The notes beneath the pieces are model-generated. The model was not told where the DNA came from and did not search any database. It was given only the letters and a program-made list of their open reading frames with translations. The translations under genes and the position numbers were made by a program. From assembly GCA_905371725.1 (NCBI GenBank), contig CAJPML010000067.1, positions 1-6,244 of the forward strand: 6,244 nucleotides of DNA, read 5' to 3'. Positions 1 to 6,244 of the stretch are shown in pieces. Origin of the DNA: Leptotrichia sp. oral taxon 215. GTDB taxonomy: Bacteria > Fusobacteriota > Fusobacteriia > Fusobacteriales > Leptotrichiaceae. How positions within the stretch are numbered: the first letter of the stretch is position 1; each line of letters starts with the position of its first letter.

Positions 1-196
1 GAATACATAATATCATAAGGAATATAAGTTTTAGCACTTCCTCTATAAAACGATTATTATTTGTGCCTGAAGTTTCTAGCACATAAAACGAAAGTAAAAA
101 AACAATAATTCCACAAAAAATCGTAAGTGGAAATCTTTCAATTCCCTTTTTCATATTAGGTAAAATTTGCTTTATTTTTTCCTTTATTTTAGACAT
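1..196 (-). CDS. N-terminal part of a membrane protein, possibly DUF4153 family (runs off window)
   Basis: An open frame runs leftwards from the ATG at 194-196 to the window edge, giving 65 codons without a stop. The product starts with a short lysine-rich segment (MSKIKEKIKQ), then RFPLT at residues 21-25. A hydrophobic helix follows at about 26-40, then a short polar loop (ETSGTNNN) and the start of a second helix at about 54-65. The basic start, RFPLT and paired helices resemble the beginning of DUF4153 membrane proteins as I remember them; their function is not known to me. An AAAGGGG ribosome binding site at 205-211 lies 8 nt before the ATG and supports this start over the internal Met15. 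The 184-bp gap to the upstream pepF gene contains promoter candidates, so the gene is probably transcribed on its own. That it is a coding start is fairly sure; the family name is tentative. Confidence 0.62.
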   Translation of the reverse strand, partial: MSKIKEKIKQILPNMKKGIERFPLTIFCGIIVFLLSFYVLETSGTNNNRFIEEVLKLIFLMILCI

Positions 197-259
197 AGAA
201 ACTGCCCCTTTCCATTTATTTTTTCTATTTTATCATCTTAACCTTAAAGAAAAATGAGA

Positions 260-288
260 ATTATATTTTTTTTTTTTAGATTTTTCAT
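260..288 (-). promoter_or_regulatory. Candidate promoter with an A12 run in the spacer, upstream of the left-edge gene
   Basis: On the minus strand a perfect TATAAT (260-265) is preceded by a 17-bp spacer and ATGAAA (283-288), which matches 4 of 6 bases of TTGACA. Twelve of the 17 spacer bases are one uninterrupted run of A (T266-T277 on the plus strand). The predicted transcript would start near 253 and reach the ribosome binding site at 205-211 after about 45 nt. A competing candidate just upstream has a perfect TTGACA at 314-319 with a poorer TACATT at 290-295 and an 18-bp spacer. The two could act together. The rest of the 197-380 gap shows no convincing terminator for pepF. Confidence 0.45.
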
Positions 289-380
289 AAATGTAAATTA
301 GCAGTAAGACTCATGTCAAACTATAATTTTCAGATTTTTCAATCTTTTTTCTACTTCTTATCCGACTTCTTAAATAATAT

Positions 381-2223
381 CTATTTTTTCAACTTTTTTA
401 TTTCAATTTCCAGTTTATCAAGCAGCAGATCAAACTGTTTTGCTACTTCCTCTATGGCAGTCTTTTTCGATAAATCAATACCTGCTTTTTTAAGCTGATT
501 CATCGGAAAATCGCTTCCCCCTGAAGAAAGAAGTCCTATATATTTTTTCAATGCCGCATTTCTTTTCTTTGCATCTTTTTCCTTTATTATTTTATCGTAG
601 AGTATCGCTGATGATGCAAAACAAGTTGCATACTGGTATACATAGAAAGGAGAGTTAAAAAAGTGTGGAATTCTTGCCCACAATACATATAGCAGTTCTT
701 CCTTTTCAACATTTTCCCCATAATACTCATCAAATAATTTTTCTACAATTCCAGTTAAAATTTCCGCTGTAACAGGCTCACCTTTTTCTACCAGTTCATG
801 TGCCTGATATTCATAGTCTGCAAGAAGTGCCTGAAAATAAAATGTTCCTGTTATATTTCCTATTTCCTGTTCAAGCAGTGCTATTTTTTCAAGAGGATCC
901 TCAGTATTTTCAAGCATATAGTCAAGCAGCAGCTTTTCATTGAAAGTTGAGGCCACTTCAGCTACAAATATTGTATAACCGGAAGTTGAAAATGGCTGAT
1001 TTTCATCAGAATATAGAGTATGTAAAGTGTGTCCCAGTTCATGTGCCAAAGTAAACACGCTGTCCAATGTTTTATTATAATTTAGCAGCATATAAGGATG
1101 CACGCCATAAACTCCGGCTGAATATGCTCCGCTTCTTTTACCTTTTGCTTCAAAAACATCAAGCCAGCCTTCACTTATTGCCTTCTTCATCTTTTCTGTA
1201 TATTCTTTTCCCAGAGGAGCTACTGACTTCAGCACTATTTCCTTTGCATCGTCATATTCATAATCCTTGTCAAATTCAACAAGATTTATCGAACCGTCAT
1301 AGTTATGATATTTTTTGAGACCTAATATTTTTTTTCTTAATTTCAAATATCTTTTTAAAGGTTCTGTATTCTTTTTTGCAGTATTTATAAGATTCAGATA
1401 AACTTTTTCAGGAATATTGTTTCCTTCCAGAAAACTTGATAGAAAAGTTTCATAATTATGAGATTTCATTGCCGCTATATCCCTCTGTAAAAGCGAATTA
1501 TACACTGCCGCAATTGTATTTTCCCTTTTCTTGTATAATCCATAATAATTTTCAAACATCAGTTTTCTATCCTTCTGATTTCTATTTTTAGTCAGTATTT
1601 TCCCATAATTTGCAGGTGTTACCTCAACTTCTTCACCTGTGCTTAATTTTATTGTTGGCCATTCCATATCAGTCACAGTTATTTCAGAATATATTGTTCT
1701 CGGTGCTGACATGTATGAACTATAAAATGAAAGCAGTTTACTTTCATTTTCCTTCAGTATATGTTCCTGAAGTCTGAATAAGTTTTCCAGTCCAAATCTA
1801 TAGTCTGAAAATTCTTTTTTAACTATCCATTTTTCTATTTTATTTCTATTGTTTATAAGTTCAGAATTTATCCATGACAGTTCTGTATTAATTTTTGAAA
1901 ACAGAAACTGTACTTTCTGTAAATTTTCCACAGCTTCCTTATCGAAAGAGTTTAAATCTTTTGCAAGTTGCGGATAACGATACAACTTATAGGAAAGTTT
2001 ATCCATTTCTTCCTGTTTTTTTAAAAATTCAAGTAAAGTTTTTTCCTTTCCAAGTTTTCCCTTGTATGAAACTAAATCTTTAGCCTGTTTTTCAATTTTC
2101 TTATAATCCTTTTCCCATTCTTTGTAATTTTTATAAATATCGCTTAAATTCCATCTGTATTCTTTTCCTTTTTATTTTTGTTGTTTTTTCAGCCACTGTC
2201 TTTTTATCTGCGCTATTTTTCAT
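381..2223 (-). CDS. pepF: Oligoendopeptidase F (M3 metallopeptidase), with an apparent one-base frameshift near the start
   Basis: Cytoplasmic zinc peptidase that cleaves short oligopeptides. The zinc motif HELGH lies at residues 394-398 of the reconstructed 613-residue protein. The third ligand, Glu422 in VAEVASTFNE, is 28 residues after the first His, the usual M3/PepF spacing. The conserved YVYQYAT segment is at about 527-533. The uninterrupted frame starts only at an internal Met (2004-2006), but typical PepF N-terminal sequence (KGKEYRWNLSDIY) continues upstream to 2171, where a TAA (2172-2174) interrupts it. The likely true start is ATG 2221-2223, with GGAGG at 2235-2239 and 1 nt after the preceding stop. 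It is one base out of frame. Removing one A from the A5 run (T2169-2173 on the plus strand) restores a full-length protein of normal family size. As written, translation from 2223 stops at 2131-2133 after 30 codons. A sequencing error or a real indel is possible. It is the third gene of the ylmH operon. Confidence 0.9.
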
Positions 2224-2224
2224 A

Positions 2225-2410
2225 TTATTTTTTTCCTCCAAACTTCATATATAAAAATATTATAAGTGCAACCGGTAAAACATATATCACAACGGATAAA
2301 AATACATTAAGTGCAACTTTTAAAAAAGCTATTATAAGAATTATTACTAATGCATAAATTAAACTCTGTACTATCATCTGCATAGTGCTTTTTGGCGTTA
2401 CATCTCTCAT
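2225..2410 (-). CDS. Small two-helix membrane protein, function unknown
   Basis: A 61-residue protein made of a short polar start (MRDVTPKST), two closely spaced hydrophobic segments at about residues 12-32 and 34-54, and a lysine-ended tail (MKFGGKK). This suggests a small integral membrane hairpin. I do not recognise the family and infer no function. The start at 2408-2410 is chosen because AGGAGG (2420-2425) lies 9 nt before it. The ATG at 2414-2416 would be only 3 nt from that site. A longer reading from 2452 would overlap the end of ylmH and lacks a well-placed ribosome binding site. The stop TAA (2225-2227) is 1 nt before the probable pepF ATG, and the last codons form the GGAGG site of pepF, so the two genes are probably translationally coupled. 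Confidence 0.72.
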   Translation of the reverse strand: MRDVTPKSTMQMIVQSLIYALVIILIIAFLKVALNVFLSVVIYVLPVALIIFLYMKFGGKK

Positions 2411-2419
2411 TTTCATATA

Positions 2420-2425
2420 CCTCCT
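2420..2425 (-). promoter_or_regulatory. Ribosome binding site deciding the start of the small membrane protein
   Basis: A perfect AGGAGG on the minus strand lies in the 22-nt gap after the ylmH stop. It is 9 nt from the ATG at 2410 and 3 nt from the ATG at 2416, which favours 2410. It lies downstream of the possible ATG at 2452 and so cannot serve that one. Confidence 0.75.
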
Positions 2426-2432
2426 GCTATAT

Positions 2433-3230
2433 TTATTTTGAAACAGTTCCATATTTTTTTATTAAAAGTCTTTCCTTTCCCTTCTTCGTCTCTCCTCTGT
2501 CTGAAAAGAGCCTATATTTTCCATATCCCCTTATTGTTATAACTGTATCCAGTTCGAGCATTTTTGACTTATCTTTTTCAGGAAAATAGTCTATCAGGAC
2601 TTTTCCCCTTTCGATAGGTTCTATAACCTTTGTCCTTGATAAATTCGTTATTGCAGATACAATACTGTCAAGTCTTTTGGAGGGAACTGTAATTATTTTG
2701 TCATCAAATTTATATTTTGGAAGATTTTCCGTATCAGAAAGTGAGATTTCCCTTACCTTGCATGGTGCCTTTCCTACCTGTTTCAGTTCACTTAGTATAT
2801 GTCCGGAAATTTTTTCTGCAACAGGAATATACCCTCTGTCATCTTCCAATATCAGATCTCCCATAAGTTCTCTTTTTATATTAAGTCCCATAAGGCTTCC
2901 AAGAAAATCCTTATGCTCATATTCCCTGAATTTTGAATTTATTTCTATTTCAAGTAGCCTGCATGGAAACTCAGTATTTCCCTCATCAATATCAAACCCG
3001 TCAGGAATAAATCCTATCTGCCTTCTATCACTGTCTTCAAATATTCCGTCTGTTATAACTTTAATTCCGTCAAATTTCTCTGTCAGTTTTTTCCAGAAAT
3101 TCGGAGTATAAAATTTTTCAGTAAAACTTATAATTTCATATTTTTTTGCAATCTCAAAAGCATTGTAAAGCTTGCTTGCTTCATACTCCAGCTCCTGCGG
3201 AAACTGTCTTAAAAATATTTCCTTTTTCAT
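2433..3230 (-). CDS. ylmH: YlmH-like S4-domain RNA-binding protein
   Basis: A 265-residue protein matching the YlmH family in length and layout. An N-terminal region (about 1-100) is followed by the conserved block around KDFLGSLMGLNIKRELMGD (residues 107-125), then a C-terminal S4 RNA-binding domain at about 183-245. That domain includes the helix SKRLDSIVSAITNLSRTK (184-201) and the strand TVITIRGYGKYRL (229-241), with a basic tail. In Bacillus subtilis YlmH is encoded near division genes, binds ribosomes, and has been linked to ribosome-associated quality control of stalled nascent chains; that role here is inferred from the family. The ATG at 3228-3230 is preceded by AAGGA with 6 nt spacing. 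The gene is first in a probable operon with the small membrane protein and pepF, not in the Firmicute division cluster. The family assignment is confident; the cellular role is not shown by the sequence. Confidence 0.88.
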   Translation of the reverse strand: MKKEIFLRQFPQELEYEASKLYNAFEIAKKYEIISFTEKFYTPNFWKKLTEKFDGIKVITDGIFEDSDRRQIGFIPDGFDIDEGNTEFPCRLLEIEINSKFREYEHKDFLGSLMGLNIKRELMGDLILEDDRGYIPVAEKISGHILSELKQVGKAPCKVREISLSDTENLPKYKFDDKIITVPSKRLDSIVSAITNLSRTKVIEPIERGKVLIDYFPEKDKSKMLELDTVITIRGYGKYRLFSDRGETKKGKERLLIKKYGTVSK

Positions 3231-3269
3231 TTTATTTCCTTATTTAAATAATTTGTTTTTCCTATATCT

Positions 3270-3278
3270 ATTTTAGCA
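3270..3278 (-). promoter_or_regulatory. Extended -10 promoter for the ylmH operon
   Basis: On the minus strand TGC-TAAAAT (TG at 3277-3278, hexamer at 3270-3275) forms an extended -10 element in the 88-bp gap between the transporter gene and ylmH. No good -35 is seen 16-18 bp upstream, which fits an extended -10 promoter. Transcription would start near 3263, leaving a leader of about 33 nt. Confidence 0.5.
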
Positions 3279-3318
3279 TAAACTGACAGGAAATAATATA
3301 AAATATTCATTTATTAAA

Positions 3319-4236
3319 CTAATGAACATTAATTCCTGTATTCTCAATCTGAACAGTCATATGAAAAATGTCATACACTGCAAGTTTTTCCTTTATTTCA
3401 TTTATTATTCTGTAATTATTGTGTTTCTCATAATTATCAAGCAATATGTGGGCAGTAAATGAAATTTCTTCATTATCATTTTTCCATATATGAAATTCAT
3501 GTATATTTTTAATTCCGTCTATGTTTAAAAGTTCATTTCTTAACATATTCAGGTCAACCTCTGACGGAACGGCTTCCATCAATATGAAAAAAGCTTCCTT
3601 CGATATTTTATAACCTCCTATAAATATTATAACCGATATTACAACACTCATAATTATATCAATATATACAAAGTTCGTAAAATATATAACTATACTTGAA
3701 ATAATTACTCCTACAGAATTCAATAAATCCCCAAGAAAATGAAGCATTGCCGACTTTATATTTATATTATTCTCCTTCTTTGTTGAAGAAAACAGAATCC
3801 ATGTTATAACTATGTTAAATATTAGACCAATTAGAGCTATAAAAAACATGCTTCCAAAGTCTATTTCCCTTGGATTAAAAAATCTTATTACAGATTCATA
3901 TATCATTCCAACAGCAATAAGCATAAGAATAATTCCATTCAGAAAAGCCACAACTACTTCAAGTCTTAGAAATCCATAAGTAAACTTTTCAGTAGGCTTT
4001 TTCGCCTCAAAGTATATGGCAACCATGCTTGCTCCAAGAGCCAAAACATCTGAAAACATATGAAAGGAATCCCCTACAAGGGAAAGTGAATTTGAAAACA
4101 GACCTCCAAAAAGCTCCATTAAAGCAAAAAATAATGTTAAAAATAAAGTTACATATAAAGTTTTTTTTGATTTTTTCTGAATTTTAAAATGATTTCTATG
4201 ATGAAAACTACCGCTTACCATTTCCTGTACTGTCAT
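3319..4236 (-). CDS. Cation diffusion facilitator (CDF) metal efflux transporter, probably zinc type
   Basis: A 305-residue inner-membrane antiporter that should export divalent metal ions in exchange for protons. Six hydrophobic segments are visible at about residues 27-47, 51-75, 93-117, 128-150, 165-187 and 191-208, followed by a cytoplasmic C-terminal domain at about 215-300. The metal site is complete: Asp56, His59 and Asp63 in GDSFHMFSD (helix 2), with His166 and Asp170 in HFLGD (helix 5). HxxxD pairs in both helices are typical of zinc-preferring CzcD/ZitB-like members and argue against the DxxxD manganese type. The C-terminal domain has the usual IHEFHIW stretch (245-251) and His263. 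A small His cluster (HHRNH, 12-16) sits at the N-terminus, but the loop between helices 4 and 5 is not His-rich. GGAGGTG at 4244-4250 lies 7 nt before the ATG at 4234-4236. The gene appears to be transcribed alone. Exact metal specificity is inferred. Confidence 0.92.
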   Translation of the reverse strand: MTVQEMVSGSFHHRNHFKIQKKSKKTLYVTLFLTLFFALMELFGGLFSNSLSLVGDSFHMFSDVLALGASMVAIYFEAKKPTEKFTYGFLRLEVVVAFLNGIILMLIAVGMIYESVIRFFNPREIDFGSMFFIALIGLIFNIVITWILFSSTKKENNINIKSAMLHFLGDLLNSVGVIISSIVIYFTNFVYIDIIMSVVISVIIFIGGYKISKEAFFILMEAVPSEVDLNMLRNELLNIDGIKNIHEFHIWKNDNEEISFTAHILLDNYEKHNNYRIINEIKEKLAVYDIFHMTVQIENTGINVH

Positions 4237-4272
4237 TTTTCTTCACCTCCACAAAATTAAATTTTCTCTCCA

Positions 4273-4300
4273 GATTAATTATAACACTGATTGATTATAA
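4273..4300. repeat. 12-bp direct repeat in the CDF transporter promoter region
   Basis: GATTAATTATAA (4273-4284) and GATTGATTATAA (4289-4300) differ at one base and are spaced with a 16-bp period. Each copy contains a TATAAT box on the minus strand. They may be a regulator-binding repeat or simply two overlapping promoters in AT-rich DNA. Confidence 0.5.
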
Positions 4301-4321
4301 ATAACAGAAATAAAATTACAA
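4278..4321 (-). promoter_or_regulatory. Promoter candidates for the CDF transporter gene
   Basis: Two -10 boxes are seen on the minus strand. The proximal one is a perfect extended -10, TGT-TATAAT (4278-4286), without a good -35. The distal one is TATAAT at 4294-4299 with TTGTAA at 4316-4321 and a 16-bp spacer. From the proximal box the transcript would start near 4271, about 35 nt before the ATG. The rest of the gap up to the hcp terminator is plain AT-rich sequence. Confidence 0.5.
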
Positions 4322-4374
4322 CTATTTTAAAACCTTTTTTAAGTCTAAATATTTTTAAATTTTTGGAGTATTTT

Positions 4375-4400
4375 AAAACAGCCCCTTTCGGAGCTGTTTC
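4375..4400 (-). terminator. Intrinsic terminator of hcp
   Basis: On the minus strand AAACAGCUCC and GGGGCUGUUU form a 10-bp stem, including one U-G pair, closed by a GAAA tetraloop (4386-4389). The descending arm runs into UUUU followed by AAAAU. It lies 44 nt past the hcp stop codon and before the transporter promoter, so it separates the two transcripts. No T run follows on the plus strand, so it is directional. Confidence 0.82.
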
Positions 4401-4443
4401 TCATTTCAAATTTATTATTCCTAATTATTTTACTGTTTATATA

Positions 4444-6099
4444 TTATGCAAAGAACATTTTTAAATCATCTTCAACATTTGTTATACTTCCTAATCCAAA
4501 TTGCTCATTCAGAAGTTTTGCAACATTTGGTGAAATGAATGCAGGTAAAGTTGGTCCTACATGTATATTTTTAATTCCAAGGTACAGTAATGCAAGCAGC
4601 ACTATTACGGCTTTCTGTTCATACCATGCAATATTGAACTCTATAGGCAGATCATTTATATCATTTGCATTGAAAATTTCCTTAAGTTTTAATGCTACTA
4701 CAGCCCATGAATAAGAATCGTTACATTGTCCTGCATCAAGAACTCTAGGTATTCCATTTATATCTCCCAGACCAAGTTTATTGTATCTGAATTTTGCACA
4801 TCCTGAAGTCAATATTACAGTATCTTTTGGTAATTTTTCTGCAAATTCTGTATAATAAGATCTTCTTGCCATTCTCGCATCGCAACCGCTCATTACGATA
4901 AATTTCTTTATTGCTCCTGATTTTACAGCTTCTACAACTTTGTCAGCCACTGCAAATACTTGTCCATGTGCAAATCCTCCAACAATAGTTCCAGTTTCAA
5001 TTTCTTTAGGAGCTTCACATTTCTTAGCAAGTTCAATAACTTCTGTATAATCTATCTTACCATTTTCATCAGCTTTCAATTTTTTCCATCCAGGATATCC
5101 TGCAGCATTTAATGTAAATATTCTGTCATTATAAGTTGAATTTGGTCTTGGAGGAACTATACAGTTTGTAGTAAATACAACCGGTCCGTTAAATGTTTCA
5201 AATTCAGTTACCTGATGATACCATGCATTTCCATAGTTTCCTACAAGATGCTTATATTTCTTCAATTCAGGATAATAGTGTGCAGGAAGCATTTCTGAGT
5301 GAGTATATACATCCACTCCAGTTCCTTCTGTCTGTTCAAGCAGGTCTTTTATATCTTTCAAATCATGTCCAGAAATCAGTATTCCAGGATTTTTTCCAAC
5401 TCCAATGTTTACCTCTGTTGCAACAGGTGTTCCATATGCAGAAGTGTTTGCTCCATCAAGTAAAGCCATTACTTTTACTCCATATTCTCCTGTTTCAAAT
5501 ACTAAAGCCGTTAATTCTTCAGCTGAAAGACTGTCATCTACAGTTGCAAGTAATGCTTTTTCATAGAATTTATAAATATCATTGTCTGTTGAACCTAAAT
5601 TATAAGCGTGGAATCCATATGCGGCCATTCCTTTTAATCCATAAAGTACCATTTCTCTTAATGATCTTACATCTATATTTTCAGTTCTTAATACTCCCAC
5701 TTTTTTAGAAAGTTCAACTAAATCATCATTTTCATTGTATTCATATGTTGTAAGGAAATCATTTTCAAATTTTGGATCTAAGGCAATTCCAGCTTTTTCC
5801 AATTCTGATTTCAGGAATTTTCTTAAATTTACACCTTCTTTAATTGCTTCTATTATTTCATCACCATCAAAGTTTGCATTTGTTATTGAAATAAACAGAG
5901 ATCTGAATAGATACTCATCAACTTTATCATATCTTTTACCAGCATTTCTCAACTGACTTGAATATGCGGCAACTCCTTTTGCAGCAAATACAAGAACATC
6001 CTGAAGATTTGACACTTCATCAGTTTTTCCACATACACCTTTTACTGTACACCCTTCATTTTTAGCCGTTTCCTGGCATTGAAAACAAAACATACTCAT
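4444..6099 (-). CDS. hcp: Hydroxylamine reductase / hybrid cluster protein, class I
   Basis: A 551-residue cytoplasmic iron-sulfur protein. The family reduces hydroxylamine to ammonia in vitro and is linked in vivo to nitric oxide and nitrosative stress. The N-terminal cysteines Cys5, Cys8, Cys17 and Cys23 have the CX2CX8CX5C spacing of class I enzymes from anaerobes, which bind a [4Fe-4S] cluster; enterobacterial Hcp has wider spacing. All hybrid-cluster ligands are visible: His245 (SGHDL), Glu269 (THSEM), Cys313 (TTNC), Cys406 (SGCDAR, the persulfide position), Cys434 (SGCAKFRYN), Cys459 (AGQCNDSYS) and Glu494 (WYEQKA). Length equals that of the Desulfovibrio enzyme. The start at 6097-6099 is favoured by GGAGGT at 6106-6111 with 6 nt spacing; an ATG two codons later is 12 nt away. 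No hcr reductase gene is adjacent, as is usual for class I. It is probably monocistronic, with its own promoter and terminator. Confidence 0.97.
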   Translation of the reverse strand: MSMFCFQCQETAKNEGCTVKGVCGKTDEVSNLQDVLVFAAKGVAAYSSQLRNAGKRYDKVDEYLFRSLFISITNANFDGDEIIEAIKEGVNLRKFLKSELEKAGIALDPKFENDFLTTYEYNENDDLVELSKKVGVLRTENIDVRSLREMVLYGLKGMAAYGFHAYNLGSTDNDIYKFYEKALLATVDDSLSAEELTALVFETGEYGVKVMALLDGANTSAYGTPVATEVNIGVGKNPGILISGHDLKDIKDLLEQTEGTGVDVYTHSEMLPAHYYPELKKYKHLVGNYGNAWYHQVTEFETFNGPVVFTTNCIVPPRPNSTYNDRIFTLNAAGYPGWKKLKADENGKIDYTEVIELAKKCEAPKEIETGTIVGGFAHGQVFAVADKVVEAVKSGAIKKFIVMSGCDARMARRSYYTEFAEKLPKDTVILTSGCAKFRYNKLGLGDINGIPRVLDAGQCNDSYSWAVVALKLKEIFNANDINDLPIEFNIAWYEQKAVIVLLALLYLGIKNIHVGPTLPAFISPNVAKLLNEQFGLGSITNVEDDLKMFFA

Positions 6100-6134
6100 T
6101 TTACTACCTCCAAAAATTTTATTTTAAATAACAC

Positions 6135-6174
6135 TGACAGCTACTAAATCATTTCATCCACAAGTAGTCTGTCA
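6135..6174 (-). other. Hairpin in the hcp 5' leader
   Basis: TGACAGCTACT (6135-6145) and AGTAGTCTGTCA (6163-6174) are inverted repeats giving 11 base pairs with one bulged base (6168) and a 17-nt loop. It lies between the predicted transcription start (about 6195) and the ribosome binding site (6106-6111). On the minus strand it is followed by GUGUUAUUUAAAA, not a clean U run, so it does not look like a standard terminator. It could be a leader RNA structure or a protein-binding site; no known riboswitch class is recognised. Confidence 0.6.
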
Positions 6175-6201
6175 TCTTTATTAATATTTTATCTCGAAGT
6201 T

Positions 6202-6243
6202 ATTATAATATTTTTTCACAAAAAAAAACGTAATGCATGTTAC
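6202..6243 (-). promoter_or_regulatory. hcp promoter with a CRP/FNR-type (HcpR-like) palindrome at -41.5
   Basis: A perfect TATAAT on the minus strand (6202-6207) predicts a start at about 6195. The palindrome GTAATGCATGTTAC (6230-6243) is centred at 6236.5, that is position -41.5, the standard class II activator location. It matches 9 of 10 defined positions of GTAAC-N4-GTTAC, which I recall as the motif proposed for HcpR, a CRP/FNR-family regulator of hcp, in clostridia and relatives. A 9-base A run (6220-6228, plus strand) follows it. The same stretch could instead be a weak terminator of a gene to the right: a 5-bp stem, 6-nt loop and U9. Confidence 0.55.
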
Positions 6244-6244
6244 G

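Noticed and set aside
278..341. 10-bp direct repeat AGATTTTTCA at 278-287 and 332-341, and a weak AGATT-GAAA-AATCT hairpin nearby as a pepF terminator
   Set aside because: The repeat is short and AT-rich, as expected by chance. The hairpin has only 5 AT-rich pairs and no U tract follows it.
313..498. Plus-strand open frames such as 313-498, 1067-1318, 2677-3111, 5193-5708 and 5735-5956
   Set aside because: All lie antisense to well-supported minus-strand genes (wholly or largely), have low-complexity Phe/Ser/Leu-rich products and show no family resemblance.
381..2006. pepF as a complete 541-residue protein starting at Met 2006
   Set aside because: It would lack the conserved PepF N-terminal region that is clearly encoded just upstream, and no ribosome binding site precedes this Met.
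2411..2452. Longer start (ATG at 2450-2452) for the small membrane protein
   Set aside because: It would overlap the 3' end of ylmH by 20 nt and has no well-placed ribosome binding site, while AGGAGG at 2420-2425 fits the ATG at 2410.
4323..4379. Exact 11-bp direct repeat TATTTTAAAAC at 4323-4333 and 4369-4379
   Set aside because: Low-complexity A/T sequence. One copy is simply the tail of the hcp terminator.
6220..6244. Minus-strand terminator for a gene to the right: CGTAA/TTACG stem, 6-nt loop, then U9
   Set aside because: The visible stem is only 5 bp and AT-rich, and the dyad geometry to the hcp -10 box favours an activator site. It cannot be excluded, because the stem may extend past the window edge or serve both roles.

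Overview
The window is AT-rich (roughly 30% GC by eye), and every gene I can support lies on the minus strand, so the genes read from right to left. Gene content, AT-rich codon use and strong GGAGG-type ribosome binding sites point to a low-GC anaerobe. Protein style suggests Fusobacteriota, perhaps Leptotrichia or a relative, but a clostridial host cannot be excluded. There are no mobile elements, CRISPR arrays, tRNAs or rRNAs.

Right end (about 4375-6244): a stand-alone hcp gene for a class I hybrid cluster protein (hydroxylamine / NO-detoxifying reductase) with all iron-cluster ligands present. A 14-bp palindrome at the right edge sits exactly where a CRP/FNR-family activator such as HcpR would bind relative to a perfect TATAAT box. 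The roughly 96-nt leader contains an 11-bp hairpin. A GAAA-loop intrinsic terminator follows the gene.

Middle (3319-4321): a single gene for a cation diffusion facilitator (CDF) efflux transporter, probably for zinc, with its own promoter region. That region carries a 12-bp direct repeat.

Left-centre (381-3278): a likely three-gene operon driven by an extended -10 promoter. It holds ylmH (S4-domain ribosome-associated RNA-binding protein), a 61-residue protein with two predicted membrane helices and unknown function, and pepF (M3-family oligoendopeptidase F). The spacing is tight: 22 nt, then 1 nt. As written, pepF carries a one-base frameshift near residue 17. The conserved N-terminal domain is intact but out of frame with the only well-placed start codon.

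Left edge (1-288): the first 65 codons of a membrane protein resembling the start of DUF4153 proteins. Upstream of it is a promoter candidate whose -35/-10 spacer is mostly a run of 12 A residues.

Most of the window is ordinary chromosomal housekeeping and stress-response sequence. I see no convincing new multi-gene system. The points most worth a second look are the hcp control region, the pepF frameshift and the homopolymer in the left promoter.
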